Source: Nitrospirales bacterium
Lineage (GTDB): Bacteria; Nitrospirota; Nitrospiria; Nitrospirales; UBA8639
DNA: 7,861 bases
Assembly (NCBI GenBank): GCA_013817135.1
Contig: JACDDF010000080.1
Location: 1 to 7,861 of the forward strand
Direction: 5' to 3'
Shown: piece after piece, positions 1 to 7,003 of the stretch
Numbering within the stretch: position 1 is the first letter of the stretch
Layout of the letters: every line of letters begins with the position of its first letter
Program-made: the position numbers and the translations under genes
The notes under the pieces: model-generated
Database searches by the model: none
Told to the model about the DNA's origin: nothing
Seen by the model: the letters and a program-made list of their open reading frames with translations, nothing else

Positions 1-655
1 CATCATACCCGACTTCCTGCGTCAGCCGTTTCAGATTCTTTCCATCGATATCCATCGTGTACACATCCAAATCTCCATCACGTATGGAGGTGAAGACAAT
101 GGTTTTTCCATCTGGAGAAATGGTGGCTTCGGCATCGTACCCTTGGGCGGAGGTCAACCGTTGTACGTCCCGGCCGCCGATGTTCATGGAGAAGATGTCA
201 TAATCATCAAGGGCCCACCGGTAGCGTTCGGTCCTGTCGGGGACAGGTGGACAAAATTGACTCATGATATGCGTGGAGGAAAAGAGGACACGCCGGCCAC
301 CGGGGAAAAAGTATCCGCACGTGGTGCCGCCCAGGCCGAGGCTGACTCGCCGGACATTCGTGCCATCGAGGTCCATGATATAGATTTGATAGCAGGACCT
401 GAGCGTCTTGCCATCGGGTTCCAGGGTTGATTGATACACCAACCGGTTACCCTCATCTGAAAAATAGGCTTCGGCATTTTTTCCCGAAAACGTGAGCTGC
501 CGGATATTGGCCAAATGAGGTTCCGGTTGATCCGGAATGGCGGAGAGTTCACCAGCCAGGGCCGTATTCCACAACAGCAATAAGGACAGCAGGCTTAACA
601 GGAGCATGCTTTGTATCGATGTCTTGGATGGATGGCCAGAAAAGGTCGTACGCAT
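1..655 (-). CDS. Exported TolB-like/PD40 beta-propeller protein, C-terminus cut by window edge
   Basis: An open frame reads leftward from ATG 655 to the window edge without a stop (218 complete codons). Residues 1-34 look like a signal peptide: basic residues at the start, a Leu-rich core at about 18-28, and a likely cleavage after Ala-Leu-Ala (34). The rest carries PD40/WD40-like repeat signatures such as SPDGKTIVF (180-188), DGDLDVYTMDIDG (193-205) and RQLTF/KRLT strand ends. This is the type of blade found in TolB and related periplasmic propellers. Three cysteines (88, 113, 135) lie in and around the GYFFPGGRRVLFSS segment. The start is chosen because a TGAGG Shine-Dalgarno at 663-667 lies 7 nt upstream and contains the TGA stop of the M1-like peptidase gene, implying translational coupling. 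The ATG at 659 is in another frame. The family is clear. The function (scaffold, sensor or peptidase partner) is not known, and the C-terminal domain is outside the window. Confidence 0.85.
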   Translation of the reverse strand, partial: MRTTFSGHPSKTSIQSMLLLSLLSLLLLWNTALAGELSAIPDQPEPHLANIRQLTFSGKNAEAYFSDEGNRLVYQSTLEPDGKTLRSCYQIYIMDLDGTNVRRVSLGLGGTTCGYFFPGGRRVLFSSTHIMSQFCPPVPDRTERYRWALDDYDIFSMNIGGRDVQRLTSAQGYDAEATISPDGKTIVFTSIRDGDLDVYTMDIDGKNLKRLTQEVGYD

Positions 656-664
656 TCATAAACC

Positions 665-2839
665 TCACGGTGAATGGCGAAAAATCTCGTGTGCAGAGTG
701 TACGGGTTGAAACATCCCACGGGCAATCACTTTTCCTTGCTTAAAGACCAGATAGCTATCCCACCCGTAAAAAAACAACAGCCGTGATACGGGTTTGACT
801 GCTTCAGGAGACGATCCGAAAAAGAATGTGACGGTATGGTTTGCATCCCGAGGATGGGGGCAAGAAATCAGGAAGGCCATTTCCGGGCCTTCGAATGTCT
901 GATCCTCAATGGAGATGTATCCAGGCTGGATTTCCATGCCTTTTTCACAACGATTGAAGGAATCGGATTCCAGGAGACGACGGGCAGAGGGTCCGATGAC
1001 CAGGTATGAGGCCGATTCAGAAATGACCGGATCATCAGATTGGATTGTCTCGATCTCGGGTTGTCCTTCAAGACGTTGAAGCAGCGTTTCCAGGCTTTGA
1101 GCCTCATCCGTTGTCATGGTCTGAGGTCTGATGAGAATTCGACGGGTGTCGGTTTCCCACCTATTCAACATGGGCGGAATTTGTGCACGTTGAAGGCGGA
1201 GCAGAAGGTGGTAATCGGGATCAATGGCGAGTGTCATCGGACTCGCCGGGAGATGCAGCGTGAAAGGTTGTGCGGCCCGATCCACGTTGAGGACGGTGTC
1301 ATGTATGAGTCCTCCTTGGAGATCGAGGTGGAGGGGAAGCCTGATGGTGAATATGGGTTCCGTCTGCAGGATTGTTCCGGTCATCGTGAACTGTCCCTGT
1401 TGCGTGGGATCTTCCTGAACGAGGATATTCTGGATATCAAGGCTTGGTGCGCCAGGTTGATCAATCCATTGTTGGAAAAACCAAACAAGGTCTCTTTCAG
1501 CCGCCCTTGAAAAGATTCGGAGAAGATCGTTCCACTTCAGATAGGTTCCCGTCCCTTCCTGAATAATCCGGCGAACCCCCTTGAAAAATGCCGTGTCCCC
1601 CATTTCCAGTCTGAGCATGTGAAACGCCATGGCGGTTTTTTGGTAGCCAATGGCATTATCCAGCCTGGTTTCTTTGTGGTGGAATGCCCGCACCGGATAT
1701 TCCTTGTCCGGCTCCGCATACAGATTATATTCGTAGACCATCCGCCGTCTGGTGTTGAAGGCCTCCTGCTGATGGCCCTTGGCCTCGTCATAATAGTAAT
1801 TGGAGAGATAGGTGGTGAGCCCTTCCACCCAATTGCCTTGAGCAAAGTCATTGAAGACGGAATTTCCGAACCAGGAATGGACGATTTCATGGCCTAGAGA
1901 ATAGGGTTGGGTATATCCGCGCCGAATGACCCCTTCACCTAAGAGGGTGAAGGAGGGGAGTCCAAGTCCGCTTGGGAAAAAATTTTCCACGACGGCGAAT
2001 TTTGTAAACGGGTACGGACCCAAGAGATCGGTATACATTTGAAGGTAGTCGATAGTCGCTTCTATATATTGCGGAGCCAGGTGCGCGTCTTCCGGGTAGA
2101 GGTACGTGGCGAGGTGAATGCCTTTCCATTCCTGCTTATGCACCACAAAATGATTGGCAGCCAATGTCAGCGCTTCACTCGGAAGGTTCACCGTCCATTG
2201 GGTGGTTCGGCGCCCGTCAGTGACGGCATTGGCAACTTCCCGGCCTTGGGTGATCGCTTCCCAGTCTGAAGGAAGGCTGAGAGTGAGATTATAGGTCGAG
2301 AGGGTCTGTTCCCATGTGGGATACCAGAATGTTTCATACGTCAAATACACGCCGTTGGGTCCAATATGTCCGTTAGTGTCATCCGGTTTGACAAAGCGAA
2401 GTCCACCGGAGGCTTTTGGAGAATCATCAATCTGTCCATGGTACGTCAGTGTGAGGACCGCGGGTTGGTCTGGCTCGTCAAGGGGAGGTAAGGGAATTTC
2501 TATAACCCGACGTGTTGACGGCGGTTGCAGAGTCGCGGCTTCCGAGGGGTGGGGGATTGGAAGCATTTTGTTGTTGAATTCGACCCGATCGATCATGAGC
2601 TGAGGATGCAGGATGAATGAGACGGATGAGTTGGCCCAATAGGATGGTGGAATATTGATGGTGTCCAATCCGGTGATGGCATGGGTGTCAGGGTTCAGTT
2701 CAACATGTAATTCATGGTGAATAGGCGTCAATGTCTTGGCTTGAAGTGGATTCGCCATCGTCAGGCACAGCAATGCCAATCCCAGAACAAATGATGGGAC
2801 TTGTATTACTGAAGGAAAGATTGGGTGACTGAAACTCAC
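665..2839 (-). CDS. Exported M1-family-like (gluzincin) metallopeptidase
   Basis: A 724-residue protein with a hydrophobic N-terminal segment (about 14-29) and a possible signal-peptidase site after Leu-Gln-Ala (34). The n-region has no Lys or Arg, which is unusual. Residues 40-240 fit the M1 N-terminal beta-saddle. The catalytic domain shows HEIVH (317-321) with Glu339 in NWVEGLTTY as the third zinc ligand, and Tyr399 (GYQKTAMAFHMLR) at the place of the M1 transition-state tyrosine. Two differences from classical aminopeptidases are visible. The ligand spacing is HExxH-X17-E rather than X18, and the GxMEN exopeptidase motif is replaced by GLGLPS (291-296). Substrate type (endo- or exopeptidase) is therefore uncertain. 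Residues from about 560 form an extra C-terminal domain I do not recognise, ending FFYGWDSYLVFKQGKVIARG. The start is GTG, supported by AAGGA 9 nt upstream; no ATG, GTG or TTG lies nearby in frame upstream. It follows ftsY by 80 nt and precedes the PD40 gene by 9 nt. Confidence 0.9.
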   Translation of the reverse strand: MSFSHPIFPSVIQVPSFVLGLALLCLTMANPLQAKTLTPIHHELHVELNPDTHAITGLDTINIPPSYWANSSVSFILHPQLMIDRVEFNNKMLPIPHPSEAATLQPPSTRRVIEIPLPPLDEPDQPAVLTLTYHGQIDDSPKASGGLRFVKPDDTNGHIGPNGVYLTYETFWYPTWEQTLSTYNLTLSLPSDWEAITQGREVANAVTDGRRTTQWTVNLPSEALTLAANHFVVHKQEWKGIHLATYLYPEDAHLAPQYIEATIDYLQMYTDLLGPYPFTKFAVVENFFPSGLGLPSFTLLGEGVIRRGYTQPYSLGHEIVHSWFGNSVFNDFAQGNWVEGLTTYLSNYYYDEAKGHQQEAFNTRRRMVYEYNLYAEPDKEYPVRAFHHKETRLDNAIGYQKTAMAFHMLRLEMGDTAFFKGVRRIIQEGTGTYLKWNDLLRIFSRAAERDLVWFFQQWIDQPGAPSLDIQNILVQEDPTQQGQFTMTGTILQTEPIFTIRLPLHLDLQGGLIHDTVLNVDRAAQPFTLHLPASPMTLAIDPDYHLLLRLQRAQIPPMLNRWETDTRRILIRPQTMTTDEAQSLETLLQRLEGQPEIETIQSDDPVISESASYLVIGPSARRLLESDSFNRCEKGMEIQPGYISIEDQTFEGPEMAFLISCPHPRDANHTVTFFFGSSPEAVKPVSRLLFFYGWDSYLVFKQGKVIARGMFQPVHSAHEIFRHSP

Positions 2840-2919
2840 AAGATAATTTCCTTGCTCAATTTCCGAATACAGTTTCTTTCTCCGGCAGAATGTTTGGGGA
2901 GGAAGAAGGTTGTACTGTT

Positions 2920-3846
2920 TTAGGCTAGGGGGGGTTCCGTTGGGAGTAAGGCCTCGACAAACGCCGAAGCCTTAAAATCCTGGAGATCCGCTTCTCCTTC
3001 CCCCACACCTATCAAACGAATGGGAAGATTGAGTTCGTCGACGATCGCCACGACCACTCCGCCTTTGGAGGTTCCATCCAGTTTGGTCAAGGCTAATCCG
3101 GTGACGCCGAGTGACTCATGAAATTGTCGGGCTTGTGCAATGGCATTCTGCCCCAGCGTGCCATCCAGGACGAGAAGAGTTTCGTGGGGGGCGCCGGGCA
3201 TTTCCCGCGCAATGATGCGTTTGATCTTTTTCAATTCATCCATCAAATTGATTTTGGTGTGCAACCGTCCGGCGGTATCGATAAGGACTACGTCCACATT
3301 TCGAGCTTTCGCGGCGACCATGCCATCAAACACCACGGCTGCAGGATCGGAGCCCTGCTTCTGCTTGATCACCTCGATGCCTGTGCGCTTCCCCCAAATA
3401 TCTAATTGTTCAATCGCAGCAGCCCGGAAGGTGTCGCCGGCGACAAAGAGTGTGTGAAACCCTTGTTGTTTCAACCGATGCCCGAGTTTGGCAATGGTCG
3501 TGGTTTTCCCGACACCGTTGATGCCTATTGTTAAGATAATAAAGGGACGAGGGCCGCGTCGAATGAGTTGTTCCAGCGGTTCGGTCTCGCCCTTACGAAG
3601 AATATCCATGAGGAGAGTATGGAGGACCGCTGTCGGATCGGTCCCACTGAACACCCGTGTTTTATCTTTAAGCATCTCAAGAAATCGCTCGACGGTGTGT
3701 ATGCCGACATCGGCTTCCAGGAGACTGGCTTCGACATCTTCCAGGGCGACGGGATCCAGGTGGCCCCGCCCCAGGCGACGCAATGACTTTTGCACGGACT
3801 GGCGTGTTTTTGCTAATCCGTTCTGAAGACGTTCAACCCATTTCAT
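2920..3846 (-). CDS. ftsY: Signal recognition particle receptor FtsY (SRP GTPase)
   Basis: FtsY is the membrane-associated receptor that docks the SRP-ribosome-nascent chain complex at the Sec translocon. All SRP-GTPase motifs are present in the 308 residues. An N-domain helical bundle (about 1-95) begins with a basic amphipathic helix (WVERLQNGLAKTRQSVQKSL), the usual lipid-binding element. The P-loop is GINGVGKT (108-115), followed by DTFRAAA (138-144), DTAGR (190-194), TKLDGTSKGG (254-263) and the closing GVGEGEADLQDF (280-291). The protein is essentially the NG core and lacks the long acidic A domain of E. coli FtsY; short forms are common in other phyla. It starts at ATG 3846. I see no good Shine-Dalgarno in the 48-nt gap after ybeY. 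It is co-oriented with phoH-ybeY upstream and with two exported-protein genes downstream. Confidence 0.97.
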   Translation of the reverse strand: MKWVERLQNGLAKTRQSVQKSLRRLGRGHLDPVALEDVEASLLEADVGIHTVERFLEMLKDKTRVFSGTDPTAVLHTLLMDILRKGETEPLEQLIRRGPRPFIILTIGINGVGKTTTIAKLGHRLKQQGFHTLFVAGDTFRAAAIEQLDIWGKRTGIEVIKQKQGSDPAAVVFDGMVAAKARNVDVVLIDTAGRLHTKINLMDELKKIKRIIAREMPGAPHETLLVLDGTLGQNAIAQARQFHESLGVTGLALTKLDGTSKGGVVVAIVDELNLPIRLIGVGEGEADLQDFKASAFVEALLPTEPPLA

Positions 3847-3894
3847 AGTTTAGGTACCCGAATATCACGGCAATTGAGTGATCCCTGGCCTTTG

Positions 3895-4344
3895 TTATGC
3901 GAGAATACGGGGAACAGGTGAAAGACGACGGAAAATTGTGTGCTCTTTTCGCTTCATCCGTTTGGCTTCCCGTTCCGTCGTTTCATGGTCATACCCCAGG
4001 AGGTGAAGGGTGCCATGGATGAGTAAACGCAGGATTTCTTCATCGGCCGTGTTGTCAAATCGTGCAGCTTGAGCAAGGGCCACGGGAATACAAATTACGA
4101 CATCTCCCACGAATGCCAGTGACGACTGTAAGACATCCTGCATGGGGAAGGCTAGCACATCGGTCGCATAGTCCCGCTGTCGGTAAGTCCGGTTAAGTTT
4201 CTGCATGCGAGTCTTGCCGACGAAGGTGAGACTCAGATTGGCCGAAGGATACCCTGCCTGTTGTAACACGGCTTGCGTCAGTCGGCGAACTGTCGTGGGG
4301 CGAACGGATACTCGACGGAGGTGAGAACGAAGCCACACAGCCAT
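3895..4344 (-). CDS. ybeY: Endoribonuclease YbeY (16S rRNA 3'-end maturation)
   Basis: YbeY is a zinc-dependent single-strand endoribonuclease involved in 16S rRNA maturation and 70S quality control. The 149-residue length is normal for the family. The signature HGTLHLLGYDH (110-120) supplies the three metal-binding histidines 110, 114 and 120. The conserved NRTYRQRDYATDVLAFP stretch (51-67) and GDVVICI (80-86) are also present. The ATG at 4344 lies 6 nt after the phoH stop. There is no strong Shine-Dalgarno just upstream, so translation is probably coupled to phoH. The phoH-ybeY pairing is widely conserved, and the two proteins are known to interact in other bacteria. The HD-family phosphohydrolase gene often found between or beside them in Gram-positives is absent here. 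Confidence 0.97.
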   Translation of the reverse strand: MAVWLRSHLRRVSVRPTTVRRLTQAVLQQAGYPSANLSLTFVGKTRMQKLNRTYRQRDYATDVLAFPMQDVLQSSLAFVGDVVICIPVALAQAARFDNTADEEILRLLIHGTLHLLGYDHETTEREAKRMKRKEHTIFRRLSPVPRILA

Positions 4345-4350
4345 CGGAGA

Positions 4351-5397
4351 TTACCGCGTTGGCCCCTGGCCGTTGGTGTCCGATTTTGAATGATTTTTAG
4401 GAGATGCGGTCGAAAGGCCGGTAGATCTTTTGTGCGGGCTGTTGTTGGGCAGTTGGTGTTCAAACCGATCGTAGGCTTTGATAATTTCTTTGACCAACCG
4501 ATGTCGGACCACATCTTGTTCGGAAAAATATACAAATTGTATTCCGTCTATATTGAGGAGAATGTCAGCAATCTGGGCCAATCCGGATTTCTGTGAATCG
4601 GGGAGATCGATTTGGGTGATATCTCCCGTCACAATGGCCTTGGAATTGAGTCCGAGCCTGGTCAAAAACATTTTCATTTGTTCGGTGGTGGCGTTTTGGG
4701 CTTCATCCAGGATGACAAAGGCATCGTCGAGCGTTCGTCCCCGCATGAACGCCAGGGGAGCGATTTCAATTTCACCACGTTCGAGGAGCCGATTGGCCCG
4801 ATCAATGTCCATCATGTTGTACAACGCATCGTATAGGGGCCGTAAATAGGGGTGCACTTTGGCAAATAGGTCTCCTGGGAGAAAGCCGAGATGTTCCCCT
4901 GCTTCCACGGCGGGCCGTGCGAGGATGATGCGACTGACCTGTTTATGCGTGAGCGCTGCCAGCGCCATGGCCATGGCCAGATAGGTTTTCCCTGTCCCGG
5001 CCGGTCCAATGGCTATGACGAGATCTGATTGATTAATCGCTTCGAGATAGGCCTGCTGATTGGGAGTTTTCGGGTTGACGGTTCCTTTTTTTGTCGGAAG
5101 CGCGCTTGCCGAAACGGTATAGGGTTTAAGTGGAGTGTCACGCTTTTCTTCTGTCGCGAGAATGGCTCGTGAAATATCGTCAGGTTTCAGTTCATAATAG
5201 GTTCGGGTCCAATCGGCTAATTCCCGCAAAATATGTTCGGCCCGCAGAACTGACTCTGGTTGACCATGAAGGGTGATCTCATCGCCTCGGGCCGCCATTC
5301 GGACCTGGAGTTCCCCTTCAATCATTTTGAGGTGCAGATCGTGCGGGCCGAAAAGATTGGCTAAATCGACCCCTTCTCGTAGTTTAAATTTTCGCAC
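4351..5397 (-). CDS. phoH: PhoH family ATPase (PhoH/YbeZ-like)
   Basis: A 348-residue PhoH-like P-loop ATPase, proposed to act with YbeY in RNA processing. Residues about 15-60 form the small N-terminal domain typical of the long PhoH form (FGPHD...ARGDEITLHG). The ATPase core has Walker A GPAGTGKT (131-138), RPAVEAGEHLGFLPGD (161-176), Walker B AFVILDEAQN (226-235), sensor TGDITQIDLP (257-266) and the arginine-containing VVRHRLVKEI (297-306). About 35 C-terminal residues are polar, rich in Ser, Asn, Lys and Thr, and probably disordered. The start is GTG 5397. A near-perfect AGGAGGTGA Shine-Dalgarno (5410-5418) sits upstream, but the gap from AGGAGG to GTG is 15 nt, longer than usual. An in-frame TGA lies inside the Shine-Dalgarno, and only ATC GAA TCC TAC separates it from GTG. 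A promoter is visible at 5446-5474. Confidence 0.95.
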   Translation of the reverse strand: MRKFKLREGVDLANLFGPHDLHLKMIEGELQVRMAARGDEITLHGQPESVLRAEHILRELADWTRTYYELKPDDISRAILATEEKRDTPLKPYTVSASALPTKKGTVNPKTPNQQAYLEAINQSDLVIAIGPAGTGKTYLAMAMALAALTHKQVSRIILARPAVEAGEHLGFLPGDLFAKVHPYLRPLYDALYNMMDIDRANRLLERGEIEIAPLAFMRGRTLDDAFVILDEAQNATTEQMKMFLTRLGLNSKAIVTGDITQIDLPDSQKSGLAQIADILLNIDGIQFVYFSEQDVVRHRLVKEIIKAYDRFEHQLPNNSPHKRSTGLSTASPKNHSKSDTNGQGPTR

Positions 5398-5409
5398 GTA
5401 GGATTCGAT

Positions 5410-5418
5410 TCACCTCCT
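5410..5418 (-). promoter_or_regulatory. Strong Shine-Dalgarno of phoH with long spacing
   Basis: On the minus strand this reads AGGAGGTGA, an almost full match to the 16S anti-Shine-Dalgarno. The GTG used as start is 12 nt beyond its last base (15 nt from AGGAGG). The TGA in it stops the phoH frame, so no longer N-terminus is possible; the spacing is simply long unless a rare codon (ATC at 5407-5409) is used. Confidence 0.7.
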
Positions 5419-5445
5419 GTTAGCCACGATGACACTCATATACTG

Positions 5446-5474
5446 ATTCTAGCAAAGGTTAGAGCTTGGCTCAA
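5446..5474 (-). promoter_or_regulatory. Sigma70-type promoter of phoH-ybeY-ftsY unit (extended -10)
   Basis: On the minus strand a -35 TTGAGC (5469-5474) is followed by exactly 17 nt and a -10 TAGAAT (5446-5451). TGC directly precedes the -10, giving the extended form TGnTAGAAT. The expected transcription start is near 5439, leaving a leader of about 40 nt that contains the phoH Shine-Dalgarno. A short palindrome GAGC-N3-GCTC (5462-5472) overlaps the -35 and could be an operator. Prediction from sequence only. Confidence 0.65.
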
Positions 5475-5490
5475 GGAACGAAATGGGAGA

Positions 5491-6321
5491 TTACCGTCTC
5501 TTTTGGCAGGTCGAACAATAAAAAGAGCTGCGCTCACTTTGCATGCGCGTGATGAGGGTTGGACACCCATGCGAACATGGCAATCCTGCCTTCTGGTATA
5601 CCTGATGCGCTTCCTGAAAGTGTCCCTGTGATCCATCCGGAGCACGAAAGTCTCTAATGGAAGACCCTCCAGCACGAATGGCTTCCTGTAATACGGTGTG
5701 CATGGTGTCATAGAGCCGTTGACAGGTTGAGACGCCCAGCCGATAGCCATGAGCCTGGGGGTGCACTCCGGCGCGAAATAGAATTTCATTAGCGTAAATA
5801 TTTCCAATTCCGGCGAGGCGATGTTGATCGAGAAGAAAGGGTTTTAGCCTGCCTCGACAGCTTTGAATGAGCTCGATAAAGGGTTGGGCCCCTATATCCA
5901 TGGCGTCAAAGCCGAATCGGCGATGCATGAAGGCTTCCAATTCCGCTGGGGCGAACAGCCAGAGCCTGCCAAACCGTCGGGGATTCCAGTAATGCAGCTC
6001 AGAGGCCATCGCTCCGGAAATTTCGATGCGGCAATGGATGTGTTGAGGGGTTGAGGCCAAGGCAGGATTGAAAAACCAGAGTCCGGTCATTCCCTGTTCT
6101 GATAGCAGATACCGGGTTTCGTTGGCTCGATGGCAGGTAAAAATCACACATTTGCCTTTCCTGGCGATATTGGTGATCGTGGAGCGCTGAAACCAGGGAA
6201 TGAAGTCATGTCCAGTGCGCACAATATCCGAACGGTGTATGGTGAGCGATTCAATGGTCCCACCCAGGACATGCCGGTTCAGATGGTTGAGGATAACTTC
6301 GACTTCAGGGAGCTCGGGCAT
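5491..6321 (-). CDS. mutM: Formamidopyrimidine-DNA glycosylase (Fpg/MutM)
   Basis: Fpg removes oxidised purines such as 8-oxoguanine and FapyG, then cleaves the abasic strand by beta/delta elimination. The N-terminus MPELPEVE gives the catalytic Pro2 (exposed once Met1 is removed) and Glu3, which fixes the start. Other family features are Lys57 in ARKGK (53-57), the intercalation-loop Met in GMTG (77-80), NPRRFGRL (113-120), the helix-two-turn-helix GIGNIYANEILF (171-182), and a C-terminal zinc finger with Cys249, Cys253, Cys269 and Cys272. The first zinc pair is CSHGC (CX3C), not the usual CX2C. Length (276) is normal. No Shine-Dalgarno is visible before the ATG. The phoH promoter lies downstream, so mutM is probably expressed separately from the phoH unit. 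Confidence 0.96.
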   Translation of the reverse strand: MPELPEVEVILNHLNRHVLGGTIESLTIHRSDIVRTGHDFIPWFQRSTITNIARKGKCVIFTCHRANETRYLLSEQGMTGLWFFNPALASTPQHIHCRIEISGAMASELHYWNPRRFGRLWLFAPAELEAFMHRRFGFDAMDIGAQPFIELIQSCRGRLKPFLLDQHRLAGIGNIYANEILFRAGVHPQAHGYRLGVSTCQRLYDTMHTVLQEAIRAGGSSIRDFRAPDGSQGHFQEAHQVYQKAGLPCSHGCPTLITRMQSERSSFYCSTCQKRR

Positions 6322-6493
6322 AGAAGGTTACGCAGGAAAACTAAAAAGGTTGAGCGCACGTGGGTCAGTTCTTCCTTATTGGTATGGAAGGTTGTATCAG
6401 ATTAGAAGTGGCACTGGGTATCGCCATGTTCATTTGGGTGAGGTATCTATTTGGTCAAGCCAATAAACTCCGGCTCAAGTGTGATCAGATGGG

Positions 6494-6509
6494 ATTGAGC
6501 TAAGCTCTG
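6494..6509 (+). promoter_or_regulatory. Palindromic motif shared with the phoH promoter
   Basis: The plus strand reads TTGAGCTAAGCTCTGA, with inner palindrome GAGC-TAA-GCTC at 6497-6507. The phoH promoter carries TTGAGCCAAGCTCTAA on the minus strand over its -35. The two copies match at 14 of 16 positions and both differences are transitions. It lies about 40 nt upstream of the proposed -35 of the zinc-ribbon gene. It could be a regulator site, but two copies are thin evidence. Confidence 0.3.
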
Positions 6510-6550
6510 AACGGGAAGCCTGTCCTGTGAAGAGGATCTGGAGTGTTTGG

Positions 6551-6580
6551 TTGCGGGATCTCTGGGAAGAAGCCTATACT
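6551..6580 (+). promoter_or_regulatory. Probable sigma70-type promoter of the zinc-ribbon operon
   Basis: TTGCGG (6551-6556) is followed by 18 nt and TATACT (6575-6580), a five-of-six match to the -10 consensus. The start of transcription would be near 6587, giving a leader of about 34 nt that ends in the AAGGA Shine-Dalgarno (6610-6614). The -35 match is modest (3 of 6). Confidence 0.5.
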
Positions 6581-6620
6581 TTAAACGAGACTTGCTCAAT
6601 AGCGTGGATAAGGAAGAACC

Positions 6621-6980
6621 ATGACACAATTAAGTATCAAGCAGGTTGAAGAACGGTTAGGAGAAGTGAAGTGCCCAATTTGCAAGGCCAACCGTTTTGG
6701 AATTGACTCCAGGACGGCAACGGAAGATGGGGAATGGAAAGCGATTTGCATAGGGTGCCACTATATGTTTCCCGTTTATACGGATATGGAGTTTTATGTA
6801 CAAACACAGCCGGATATTCCCTATCATCTTAAAGAAATTCCATGTCAAGCCTGTCGACATCGCGGGGTGTCTCTGGACTTTAGGGCCGTGCTCTCGGTTC
6901 GTGAATCCGTCTATTTTGTCACCTGTCCCGGTTGTCAACTCAAGTTCCCTGAGCAGTCACATTTGGAATCGTTTGAGTAA
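6621..6980 (+). CDS. Small protein with two tandem zinc ribbons, function unknown
   Basis: A 119-residue cytoplasmic protein with no signal peptide or membrane segment. It has eight cysteines in four CxxC pairs: 18/21 with 43/46, and 75/78 with 102/105. Each half follows the plan CxxC, 21-23 residues, C-x-GC, then F-P (CIGCHYMFP and CPGCQLKFP), so the protein looks like an internal duplication of one zinc-ribbon unit, each able to bind one Zn. A short helix-like N-terminus (1-15, SIKQVEERLG) and a mid-linker (50-72) complete it. Zinc ribbons of this type occur in nucleic-acid-binding and protein-adaptor proteins, but no specific function can be given. The start is well supported: AAGGA ends 6 nt before ATG, and a promoter is visible upstream. 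The next gene follows after 23 nt in the same direction. Confidence 0.85.
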   Translation: MTQLSIKQVEERLGEVKCPICKANRFGIDSRTATEDGEWKAICIGCHYMFPVYTDMEFYVQTQPDIPYHLKEIPCQACRHRGVSLDFRAVLSVRESVYFVTCPGCQLKFPEQSHLESFE

Positions 6981-7003
6981 TCATCGTAGAGGAGATTGTC
7001 ATC

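Larger units (their letters stand above)
6322..6620. other. Divergent intergenic region between mutM and the zinc-ribbon gene
   Basis: About 300 nt with no convincing coding frame. It must hold the mutM promoter (minus) and the promoter of the small plus-strand operon. I see a plausible plus-strand promoter at 6551-6580 and a palindromic motif at 6494-6509. I see no convincing minus-strand promoter for mutM, no tRNA-like fold and no terminator. Confidence 0.6.

Noticed and set aside
262..552. A 96-codon minus-strand frame with an internal ATG in the left-edge gene region.
   Set aside because: The PD40 protein is read in a different frame of the same strand with signal peptide, repeats and a Shine-Dalgarno; this frame has none.
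1040..1510. A 156-codon plus-strand open frame inside the M1-like peptidase gene.
   Set aside because: It lies antisense to a clearly recognisable protein domain and has no family features or ribosome-binding site; it is a shadow frame.
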